A DNA stretch of 64,000 nucleotides from an uncultured Pelagibacteraceae bacterium. Lineage in GTDB: Bacteria > Pseudomonadota > Alphaproteobacteria > Pelagibacterales > Pelagibacteraceae. Of this stretch, positions 19,131-26,344 are shown one piece after another. The notes under the pieces are model-generated. The model did not search any database, was not told where the DNA came from, and saw only the letters and a list, made by a program, of their open reading frames with translations. The translations under genes were made by a program, and so were the position numbers. The stretch lies in contig CABYFA010000005.1 in the NCBI GenBank assembly GCA_902518155.1, positions 1 through 64,000 of the forward strand, in the 5' to 3' direction. The stretch's first letter is position 1. Each line of letters starts with the position of its first letter.

Positions 19131-19568
19131 TTACAATTTTTTTGTTAAAACTAAATTATTGATCCAAGGTTTATCACCTTCTTTAAACTTTATTGAATCC
19201 ATTATCTCTTGAATAAAAAAGGTGCCAAGTCCGCCCGGTTTGACATCATCAATTGCTCTATGTTTAACTTTACTTTTTTCAACTGGCTTTCCTTTGTCAA
19301 AAAATGAAATTTCAAGTTCTTTATCTGTACAAGAAATTCTTACAGCCATTCTATCTTGTGTATCAGGATAGTCTTTATAAGCATGTTTAACTATATTTTG
19401 TGCAGCTTCAGCAATTGCTAAAACAAGTTCCTCTCTAAGATCTTCATTAATTTTAAACTTTTCAAAAACTTCTCTAGAAAAACTTCTTACATCCTTCAGG
19501 CTTGAAGAATTTACTAAAAAATCTTTTTTTTCTGATAGATTGGTTTGATCTGAGTTTTCAGTACTCAT
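19131..19568 (-). CDS. RsbW-like anti-sigma-type serine kinase
   Basis: This 145-residue GHKL ATPase has the N box (EAAQNIVKHAYKD), a DKG segment in place of the G1 box, and a GGLGTFFI G2 box, with the compact size of RsbW/SpoIIAB kinases. Such proteins phosphorylate a STAS antagonist and, when free, hold an effector protein inactive. Two STAS genes lie immediately upstream in the same operon (9 bases away). The classical partner is a sigma factor, but none is encoded in the window, so the regulated partner is unknown. It lies in the middle of the pilus locus, between pilC and the major pilin. Confidence 0.88.
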   Translation of the reverse strand: MSTENSDQTNLSEKKDFLVNSSSLKDVRSFSREVFEKFKINEDLREELVLAIAEAAQNIVKHAYKDYPDTQDRMAVRISCTDKELEISFFDKGKPVEKSKVKHRAIDDVKPGGLGTFFIQEIMDSIKFKEGDKPWINNLVLTKKL

Positions 19569-19577
19569 GAAATTTAA

Positions 19578-19877
19578 TTACTCCAGATTTAAAATTTGTT
19601 CTAACTTTGCCATCATAATTACTTTAAGTACCGATTTACTCACATCTTTGATGATAAGTTTAGTACCTTTCTCTAATGCTTTTTGGTGACTTTCGATTAG
19701 AACTGAGATACCCGACGAGTCCATATATTGGACATTACTTAAATTTAAATAAACATCTTTACCAGAGTCTATAATAGGAAAAATAACTTCCTTGGCTCCC
19801 TCAGTTTTGTCCATGTCTATTTCACCATCTAAAAATACAGTGCTAGAATTTCCCTCTTCTGTAACTTTATATGTCAT
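19578..19877 (-). CDS. STAS-domain anti-anti-sigma-type protein (copy 2)
   Basis: This is a 99-residue single-domain STAS protein of the RsbV/SpoIIAA type. The phosphorylation-site motif is intact (YMDSSGISVLIES, Ser about 56). It starts within the stop of the preceding STAS gene (4-base overlap) and is clearly its paralogue: the pattern GEIDMD...VIFP.ID.GK.V.LNL..VQYMDSSGISVL is shared. It would alternate between phosphorylated (by the RsbW-like kinase) and dephosphorylated (by the PP2C enzymes) states. Confidence 0.88.
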   Translation of the reverse strand: MTYKVTEEGNSSTVFLDGEIDMDKTEGAKEVIFPIIDSGKDVYLNLSNVQYMDSSGISVLIESHQKALEKGTKLIIKDVSKSVLKVIMMAKLEQILNLE

Positions 19878-20158
19878 AAAAATTTCCTTGCCATTGCTAA
19901 AACTTTTTCAACTGGTTGACTAACTTCTTTTAATTCTACTTTGGTATTTTTTTCTTTTGCTCTTTGATTACTTTCAACCAAGACAGATATTCCAGATGAG
20001 TCCATATATTGCACGTCTTTCAGGTTTAGATGCACTTCTTTGCCAGCATCAATTAATGGAAATATGACTTCTCTTACGTTATCTGCGATATCCATATCAA
20101 TTTCTCCGTTAAGAAAAACTGTGCTTATATTCTCGTTTTCTGTAACTTTAAATTTCAT
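19874..20158 (-). CDS. STAS-domain anti-anti-sigma-type protein (copy 1)
   Basis: This is the first gene of the minus-strand STAS-STAS-RsbW operon. It is a 94-residue STAS domain with the conserved phosphoacceptor motif YMDSSGISVLVES. The ORF track starts at 20176, but the internal ATG (20158) gives an N-terminus (MKFKVTEN) that aligns with the paralogue (MTYKVTEE), so I use that. Two antagonists for one kinase suggest that two inputs are integrated or that the paralogues have different affinities. It is divergent from the major pilin gene. Confidence 0.88.
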   Translation of the reverse strand: MKFKVTENENISTVFLNGEIDMDIADNVREVIFPLIDAGKEVHLNLKDVQYMDSSGISVLVESNQRAKEKNTKVELKEVSQPVEKVLAMARKFL

Positions 20159-20200
20159 AATTACAATATTAATCAAGCTAATAACAAAAAATATGCGAAA

Positions 20201-20229
20201 ATTAAACCCAATTTGATCTACGATAGCAA
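20201..20229 (-). promoter_or_regulatory. Predicted promoter of the STAS-STAS-RsbW operon
   Basis: Read on the minus strand: TTGCTA (-35, 20229-20224), a 17-base spacer, and TTTAAT (-10, 20206-20201). Matches to the sigma-70 consensus are four of six and five of six. The start would fall near 20194, about 36 bases before the preferred ATG. It shares the 160-base divergent region with the pilin promoter, which I could not place convincingly. Confidence 0.4.
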
Positions 20230-20319
20230 TATTTGAGTTAATTTAAGCAAATTTTTCAGTTTACATCAGAATAATTTATTATAAGTTTTTGGTATTAATT
20301 AATTAATTAAAGAGGAAAT

Positions 20320-20811
20320 ATGAAAAATAATAAAGGTTTCACACTAATTGAACTATTAGTTGTTGTAGCTATTATAGGTATTTTAGCTGCAGTAGGTGTA
20401 GTTGCATATAATGGTTATACTAAAAATGCACAGATAAATGCATCTAAATCTAATCAAGCTGCTGTACTTAAATATGTGGCCGCTGAAATGCAAAAATGTA
20501 ACATGGGAGAGACCACGGCTATGGGTGGTAAGCTAACTTGTACTGATCTTGATGGTACTACCGCAGCATCAAGTTTATCAACTGCAATAATAGATGCACT
20601 TCAAGCAAAATTTAAAAATCCACATAGTTCTAAATGTCCAGGAGTTGTAGCGGACGATGAAACGGCTACTACTGATCCGGTTTGTTCCATGTCTGGTAAA
20701 GGTTATACAATTATAACATCAGCAGAAGCTACTAATACTGATGCTGCAAAAGTTACTATTGCAACTGACACCGGTGGTGACCCCATGACCATGGATATAG
20801 AAATTGAGTAA
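20320..20811 (+). CDS. pilA: Type IV pilin, probable major subunit
   Basis: This 163-residue prepilin has a six-residue leader ending in Gly and the canonical GFTLIELLVVVAIIGILAAVGVVAY helix (Glu+5 present). The globular head contains four Cys, two of them near the C-terminal disulfide-loop region. A good ribosome binding site (AGAGGAA) precedes the ATG, stronger than for most genes here, consistent with high expression. It is followed nine bases later by a second pilin. It would be processed by PilD and polymerised by PilB/PilC. Confidence 0.92.
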   Translation: MKNNKGFTLIELLVVVAIIGILAAVGVVAYNGYTKNAQINASKSNQAAVLKYVAAEMQKCNMGETTAMGGKLTCTDLDGTTAASSLSTAIIDALQAKFKNPHSSKCPGVVADDETATTDPVCSMSGKGYTIITSAEATNTDAAKVTIATDTGGDPMTMDIEIE

Positions 20812-20820
20812 TTATCTTAA

Positions 20821-21315
20821 TTGATAGTAAATCAAAAAAAAAAAATTAAAAGCTCTTTAGGGTTTTCCCTAATAGAGCTTTTAGTTGTTGTAGCAATTTT
20901 AGGTATCTTATCAGCTGTTGGCATCACAGCTTACGGAGGGTATATTTCCTCAACTGAAAAAAAAGCAACAAGCAATCTTCTGCAACAAATTTCACTTGCA
21001 CAAACAGAAGAATATTCAAACTCTGGGGCTTTTTATACTCAACAAACTGGTGAATGCTCACCCTCTGCTACAACTAGTTTACAAATTGAAGAAGACTTAC
21101 TAGGCAGAGGTGGTTACACTCTAGAACCTGGTGATAAAAGTCAAACTGCTAAAGATACAGGTTATGAGATCTGTATTGGCGCTTTAACTGGAACAAATAA
21201 TTTTGAAATCAGGGCAATGGAGACTAATGGTCAGGGAGGTGTAAAATCTGTAGCTCAATCATGTGTTATTACACTTAATCGAGTTGGAGTTTCAAACGAG
21301 AGCGATAATTGCTAA
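20821..21315 (+). CDS. Second type IV pilin (PilE-like)
   Basis: The 164-residue prepilin has a longer basic leader (MIVNQKKKIKSSLG) and the motif GFSLIELLVVVAILGILSAVGITAY. It starts with TTG, with the stop of the preceding pilin only nine bases away; the AT-rich gap shows no strong ribosome site, so it is probably made in smaller amounts as a minor or alternative subunit. Three Cys occur in the head, one of them the terminal residue. The heads of the two pilins are otherwise unlike, so this is an old duplication or a distinct minor pilin. Confidence 0.88.
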   Translation: MIVNQKKKIKSSLGFSLIELLVVVAILGILSAVGITAYGGYISSTEKKATSNLLQQISLAQTEEYSNSGAFYTQQTGECSPSATTSLQIEEDLLGRGGYTLEPGDKSQTAKDTGYEICIGALTGTNNFEIRAMETNGQGGVKSVAQSCVITLNRVGVSNESDNC

Positions 21316-21389
21316 AAAATTTTTCTTAAAATCAATTTGGTCACTAAGTTAATTGCTAGTTGAAATTTATTTGCTAGGTAATTAAAAAT

Positions 21390-23552
21390 ATGAATAAAGA
21401 TATGGCGCAAGAAGTAATTGATGTATTAACTAGTAATATAGACACTTTATGGGTTATTGACTGCGCAATATTGGTTTTCATTATGCAGGCGGGTTTTATG
21501 TGTATGGAAACTGGTTTATCTAGACATAAAAATAGTATCAACGTTGCTTTAAAAAATGCTGCAGACTTTGGTGTTTCGGTAGTGATCTTTTGGATCTTTG
21601 GATTTGGTTTGATGTTTGGTACTTCCTATAACGGATTTTTTGGTACTGATTTATTTTTCTTTAAAACTGATAAAGCTGAGTACATGACTTACTTTGTCTT
21701 TCAAGCAATGTTTGTTGCAACAGCGGCAACTATCATCTCAGGCGCTGTTGCAGAGAGAATGAAATTTAATGGGTATTTAATTATGACTGTTTTAGCTACA
21801 GGAATTATTTATCCAATAGTTGGACATTGGGCTTGGTCTTCAAGTTATCTTTCAAAGTATGATACTGTTGATCAATTGTTAGCAATAACAGGTACTGTTA
21901 AAACTACTGGTTGGCTCTCAGATTTGGGTTTTGTTGACTTTGCTGGAAGTACTATAGTTCATTCTGTAGGTGGATGGATCGCGTTAGCAGCAGTGATTAT
22001 ATTAGGACCAAGAATTGGAAAATATTCTGATGCAAACAAAGGTAAGTTTACGGGTTCTAGTTTCCCTTTAGCAGTTTTGGGCACGCTAATATTATGGTTT
22101 GGTTGGTTCGGTTTTAATGGCGGAAGTAATGGTGCGATGGATGAGGCAGTACCTTTAATTTTAATCAATACTTTTTTAGCTGCCGCCTTTGGTTTGTTAA
22201 CTGGACTAAGTATTTCATACTTAAGATTTAAAAAGCCAGATCCATTTTACATTATATTAGGCCCACTAGCAGGGTTAGTTGCAATTACTGCTGGATGCAA
22301 TTCCATGACGTCAGTGACATCTATTTTTGTAGGGATCATTGGTGCAATTATTGCAATTATTGTTAATGAAGTATTGAATAGGTTTGAGATAGATGACGTG
22401 GTTGGTGCAGTTCCAGTTCATTTAGCAGCAGGTGTTTGGGGAACATTAGCGGTTGGTTTATTTAGTGACCTAGGTATTTTAGATACAGGGCTTGATAGAT
22501 TCTCACAAATAAAAATTCAATTAATTGGTATAATTTCTATAGGTGCATTTACATTTATATCCTCATATATAATTTTAAGTTTTTTTAATAAATTTTATCC
22601 ACTCAGAGTAAGCCCTGTTCAAGAAGAACTTGGGTTGAACATTGCAGAACATAACGCGGTATCTATTGAACACGATTTAATTACTATTTTAGATAAACAA
22701 TCAGAGTCTGGTGATCTTAAAATTAGAGGCCCACAAGATCCTTTTACTGCAGGGGGTGTTATTGGTCTTTATTACAATAAGCTTATGAGCAAACTTGAAA
22801 CCAGTGAAGATGAAAAAAATAAATGGCGTGAAAGAATTTCAAAAGAGGTAAAACTTGCAGTAAAAGTTCAAGAAAACTTTTTACCCAAAAGAAATTTAAA
22901 AAATTATCCTGTTCATGGAATTAATATTGCCGCAAGAGAAGTATCAGGTGATTTTTTCAGTTTCTATCCTCATAATGATAGTATTTATTTTATAATTGCA
23001 GACGTAGCTGGCAAAGGAATTCATGCGGGTATGGTGATGGCTAAAGCATCTACTTTATTTGAAGTTTTAGCACAATCAAAAGTTGATCCAGATGAAATGG
23101 TTTTTCATATGAACAATGATTTGAATAATACAAAAACTGCCGGGATGTTTGTAACCTCAATAGTTGGAGAATATAATTTAATTACAGATGAAATACGATG
23201 GGTAAACGCAGGTCATCAGCCTGCAATTTTAAGAAACGAAGAGGGTAAATATGATCAGTTTGAAAGTTCAGCTCCTCCATTAGGTGTTATAAAGCAAAAA
23301 GATAAAACTATATATAATATTCATAAAACAAAATTAAATGGCTCAAGATTTTATGCTTTTACTGATGGATTGTCAGAAAGCTTAAATGATAAAGGTGAGG
23401 AGATAGGGATTGATGGTTCAATTGGTATCATCGAGCAAAATTATAATAAAGATACAATTAAACAATTAGACAGTATTACTCAATCTGTAATAGGAACCAG
23501 CCAAAATAGAAAATTATCTGATGACTTAACATTAATAAGTATTGGAAAATAA
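21390..23552 (+). CDS. Ammonium transporter (Amt) fused to a SpoIIE-type PP2C phosphatase
   Basis: This is a 720-residue fusion. Residues 1-405 form a full Amt channel. The conserved gate and conduction signatures are visible: QAMFVATAATIISGAVAER, HWAW, GWFGFNGGSN, and the twin histidines in FAGSTIVHSVGG (about 191) and VPVHLAAGVWG (about 343). An Amt-type tail (EELGLNIAEHNA) leads into a helical linker and a PP2C domain (about 490-720) with VSGDFFSF, ADVAGKGI, FTDGLSE and SDDLTL. It could act as an ammonium sensor that dephosphorylates the nearby STAS proteins. Amt fusions to histidine kinases or GGDEF domains are known; a PP2C output is unusual. All key residues look intact, so transport may be retained. 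Confidence 0.93.
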   Translation: MNKDMAQEVIDVLTSNIDTLWVIDCAILVFIMQAGFMCMETGLSRHKNSINVALKNAADFGVSVVIFWIFGFGLMFGTSYNGFFGTDLFFFKTDKAEYMTYFVFQAMFVATAATIISGAVAERMKFNGYLIMTVLATGIIYPIVGHWAWSSSYLSKYDTVDQLLAITGTVKTTGWLSDLGFVDFAGSTIVHSVGGWIALAAVIILGPRIGKYSDANKGKFTGSSFPLAVLGTLILWFGWFGFNGGSNGAMDEAVPLILINTFLAAAFGLLTGLSISYLRFKKPDPFYIILGPLAGLVAITAGCNSMTSVTSIFVGIIGAIIAIIVNEVLNRFEIDDVVGAVPVHLAAGVWGTLAVGLFSDLGILDTGLDRFSQIKIQLIGIISIGAFTFISSYIILSFFNKFYPLRVSPVQEELGLNIAEHNAVSIEHDLITILDKQSESGDLKIRGPQDPFTAGGVIGLYYNKLMSKLETSEDEKNKWRERISKEVKLAVKVQENFLPKRNLKNYPVHGINIAAREVSGDFFSFYPHNDSIYFIIADVAGKGIHAGMVMAKASTLFEVLAQSKVDPDEMVFHMNNDLNNTKTAGMFVTSIVGEYNLITDEIRWVNAGHQPAILRNEEGKYDQFESSAPPLGVIKQKDKTIYNIHKTKLNGSRFYAFTDGLSESLNDKGEEIGIDGSIGIIEQNYNKDTIKQLDSITQSVIGTSQNRKLSDDLTLISIGK

Positions 23553-23612
23553 GAGTAATTTCTAAAATTAATTAATTGAAAAAAATAATAGACTTAATAT
23601 CTTTTCATTTTT

Positions 23613-24917
23613 ATGTTTTTGTATTTCGTAAGATTTAAATTATTTTTGATATCAATAATTCTTTTGATTTCTACATCTGTTTTTTCATCAGAAAAAAATA
23701 TTACTTATATGCAAATCTTGCAGGACCCTAATAACTTAGATTTGAATTTAAAGTATGCACAACAACAAGGAAAAGTTGGTAACTTTAAACAAACAATTTC
23801 AACACTAGAGAGATTGAATATGCTTTATCCAGACAATGTTGAAATCAAATTATATTTGTTATCTGTTTTAGTCCAAGTCGACTCTCCAGAAAAAGCTAAT
23901 ACTATTATAGAAGACATGAAATTAAGAAGAGATCTTTCTGCAGAGGACTTAGAAACTTTACAAGAAATTGAGGAAGAGTTAAAAGATCGTGAACCGAGTT
24001 TGTGGAATTTAACAGCAGATGTTGGTTTTGGAGCTACATTCTCTAATAACGTTAATAGTGTTTCAAAAAATAGATTGAAACTAGATGAAGACTCAGTGGC
24101 TGCTTTTACATCTGCAATGCATGATAGGACTGAAAGTGCATCATTAGGAATAACTGCAACAAGACCTGTTGGTGAAGAGTCATCATTATTATTAAATTTT
24201 GGTCATACCACATCTAATCAATATCAAGAGGCTGATGATGATTTTCAAAGTTATGGTTTAACGATTGGTTTGGATACTACTTTAGGAAATCAAAGTTTAA
24301 GTCCTTATATGATTATGAGTAAGACTGATGCACAGCATGATGCAGATAGTTTTTCATTGATGGCAGGTATAGGAGGTTTCTTCACAGTAGGAGAAAGACA
24401 TTCTTTTAGCTATGGTTATTCTTATTCAGACTCTAAAGCAAATAATAATTCATCCGACACTACTGCAGATGATACTAATTCAATTGGTCATGGTTATACG
24501 TTTGGCTATGATTTAATTATAACTCCAATAATTTCTAGTTCACTCAGTTTAGGTTATAGTGATAGTGATGCGAAAGTTGATGCTGGAAATGATTACGAAA
24601 CTTATGAATTTGGTATTGGTTTAAATTTTGCATTTCCTTGGGCTTATATAGCATGGAGTGCCTCAACAAGTTTCAATGATTATAAAGTTGCAGACTCTTC
24701 AGTAACCTCAGCTAAGTTGAGATCTGATAATGCAACTACAACTGATTTAATGATTACTAAAGCTATAGGAGATATTTTTCCAGGAATTGATCCAAACAGA
24801 TCGCTATTTATAAATTTGTCGTATGAAAAAACGTTTTCCGAAGCAAATATTATGAACTACGACTATTTAGCCGATTCCTTTGCATTAAGTTTTTCTAAAG
24901 CTTTAAGACTAAATTAG
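23613..24917 (+). CDS. Outer-membrane protein: periplasmic TPR domain plus beta-barrel
   Basis: The 434 residues have a signal peptide (cleavage near SVFSSEK), a TPR-like helical segment (about 27-125, e.g. AQQQGKVGNFKQTISTLERL) and a C-terminal region of alternating strands (about 130-434). The strand region is rich in Gly, Ser, Asn and Tyr and ends in LRLN. The layout resembles TPR-barrel proteins of the surface lipoprotein assembly modifier type. It precedes a FecR-domain gene and a CHASE2-phosphatase gene, so the three may form one envelope-sensing unit. The specific cargo or ligand is unknown. Confidence 0.68.
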   Translation: MFLYFVRFKLFLISIILLISTSVFSSEKNITYMQILQDPNNLDLNLKYAQQQGKVGNFKQTISTLERLNMLYPDNVEIKLYLLSVLVQVDSPEKANTIIEDMKLRRDLSAEDLETLQEIEEELKDREPSLWNLTADVGFGATFSNNVNSVSKNRLKLDEDSVAAFTSAMHDRTESASLGITATRPVGEESSLLLNFGHTTSNQYQEADDDFQSYGLTIGLDTTLGNQSLSPYMIMSKTDAQHDADSFSLMAGIGGFFTVGERHSFSYGYSYSDSKANNNSSDTTADDTNSIGHGYTFGYDLIITPIISSSLSLGYSDSDAKVDAGNDYETYEFGIGLNFAFPWAYIAWSASTSFNDYKVADSSVTSAKLRSDNATTTDLMITKAIGDIFPGIDPNRSLFINLSYEKTFSEANIMNYDYLADSFALSFSKALRLN

Positions 24918-25016
24918 TTATTTTTTTTCTAAAATACCCTTAAAAATTACTTTTTTAGACGTTCAATTTGAGTTTTTAAAGTTTATTTTTTTTATATTTT
25001 TGTTAGTTTTATCTGT

Positions 25017-26285
25017 ATGAAAAAATTAATATCAGTTTTAACAGGTCTAATTTTTATAATTGGCTCAGGTGTCTTTGCTGAGGAAAAATTAACCATAGAA
25101 AAACAATTAGTTGGAATTGTCGGTGCAATTTCAGGAACTGTCAAAACTGAGACAAGAGAATTAAAAGCTGGTGATAAAATTTATCTTAATGAAACAATTG
25201 TTGCCGGTGCAGGATCTGGAACACAGATTTTACTTTTAGATCAATCGACATTTACTATCGGTGAAGACTCAGAAGTTGTAATGGATACATTTATATTCGA
25301 TCCTGCAACAAATGATGGAAAAATAGTTGCAAGTGTTAAACAAGGAAGCTTAAAAGTAATCTCTGGGTTAATTAGTAAAAAAAATCCTGATAGTTTAACT
25401 GTAGAAGTGCCGGAGGGAACACTCGGATCACGAGGAACAGAATTTCAAACAATTGTATCAAAAGGTAAAACTGATACTTTATTAATCGGTCCAGGAAAAA
25501 ATAATACTTTAGGTATGAGACCAGGTGCAGTTTTAGTTGGAAATAACTTAGGTTCAACTTTACTTGATAATCCTTACAGCATGGCTTCGATGACGAAAGG
25601 TAAAGCACCTGGACAGGCAAAAAAAATTACTAAAAATCAGTTAAAGAAATTTAACAAAAAGATGAAAGCTCTAAGAGTCGCTAAGCTCTCACCAGAAGAA
25701 AAAAAAGGTAAGAGAAAGGAAATGAAAAAGCAATTAAGAAAAGAGCTTAAATCTATGGGTTTTGAAAAAGAAGAAATCAAAACTATTATAAGAGAAAATA
25801 TTCAAAAAGATAAAGAGAAGAAGGTAGCTATTAAAAAAGAAAGAGCTGAGAAGAAAAAAGCTAAAAAGAAAAAAGCTAAGGCAGAAAAGAAAAAGAATAA
25901 AAAGAAAAAAGCTAAAAAAGTAGATAAGAAAAAAGCTAAAAAGAAAAAAGCTACTAAAAAAGGTTCTAAAAAGAAAAAAGCTACTAAAAAAGGTTCTAAA
26001 AAGAAAAAAGCAGTTAAGAAAAAAGAGGGTAAAAAGAAAAAAGCAGTTAAGAAAAAAGCTACTAAGAAAAAAGCTAAAAAGAAAAAAGCAGTTAAGAAAA
26101 AAGCGGTCAAAAAGAAAAAAGCAGTTAAAAAGAAAAAAGTAGTTAAGAAGAAAAAGAAAGTAGTCAAAAAGAAAAAACCTAAAAAGAAGGTTAAGAAAAA
26201 AGTAGCTAAGAAAAGAAAGATTGTTAAAAAGAAAAGAGCAGCTAAAAAGAAAAAAGCTAAAAAGAAAAGAAGAAAAAAGAAATAA
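25017..26285 (+). CDS. Secreted FecR-domain protein with a giant lysine-rich tail
   Basis: This is a 422-residue protein with a signal peptide (about 1-21) and a FecR domain (about 30-165: GAISGTVKTETRELKAGDKI, IGEDSEVVMDTF, VEVPEGTLGSRGTEF). From about residue 195 it becomes strongly basic, and from about 280 to the end almost every residue is Lys or Ala/Val (KKKKA-type repeats), like histone H1 tails. The DNA there is a degenerate repeat of AAGAAAAAAGCT. The tail might bind acidic polysaccharide, DNA or lipopolysaccharide; this is speculation. FecR domains in other systems relay periplasmic signals, but no FecI sigma factor is present. Confidence 0.8.
   Translation: MKKLISVLTGLIFIIGSGVFAEEKLTIEKQLVGIVGAISGTVKTETRELKAGDKIYLNETIVAGAGSGTQILLLDQSTFTIGEDSEVVMDTFIFDPATNDGKIVASVKQGSLKVISGLISKKNPDSLTVEVPEGTLGSRGTEFQTIVSKGKTDTLLIGPGKNNTLGMRPGAVLVGNNLGSTLLDNPYSMASMTKGKAPGQAKKITKNQLKKFNKKMKALRVAKLSPEEKKGKRKEMKKQLRKELKSMGFEKEEIKTIIRENIQKDKEKKVAIKKERAEKKKAKKKKAKAEKKKNKKKKAKKVDKKKAKKKKATKKGSKKKKATKKGSKKKKAVKKKEGKKKKAVKKKATKKKAKKKKAVKKKAVKKKKAVKKKKVVKKKKKVVKKKKPKKKVKKKVAKKRKIVKKKRAAKKKKAKKKRRKKK
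25856..26283 (+). repeat. Degenerate (A)AAGAAAAAAGCT repeat encoding the KKKKA tail
   Basis: About 430 bases consist almost entirely of lysine codons interrupted by alanine, valine or threonine codons in short imperfect tandem units, including a near-perfect duplication of GCTACTAAAAAAGGTTCT at 25950-25990. It is in frame with the FecR-domain gene throughout. The long purine strand explains the spurious Phe-rich ORF on the minus strand. Such a tract is prone to length variation between strains. Confidence 0.75.
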
Positions 26286-26344
26286 TTAGCCAGTTCTTAA
26301 TAAGTTTCATTTACATTACTTAAATTAGATATAAATTTCACTTT

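Noticed and set aside
20290-20312. ATTAATTAATTAAT runs upstream of pilA and of the first LivK-like gene as a shared operator
   Set aside because: They are simple AT repeats that arise easily in such AT-rich DNA, and the copies are not embedded in any longer common sequence.
20224-20319. Sigma-70 promoter for the major pilin (TTTACA with TATAAG)
   Set aside because: The spacing is only 14 bases and no better pair is present; the pilin promoter may need an activator or another sigma factor, so I did not call it.
25802-26167. Phe/Leu-rich 121-residue ORF on the minus strand
   Set aside because: It is the antisense shadow of the lysine-repeat tail; poly-AAG/AAA read backwards gives TTT/CTT codons.
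25017-26285. FecR-domain protein as part of a classical FecI/FecR iron-signalling system
   Set aside because: There is no ECF sigma factor or TonB-dependent receptor nearby, and the protein has a signal peptide instead of the inner-membrane topology of FecR; it is closer to stand-alone FecR-domain proteins.
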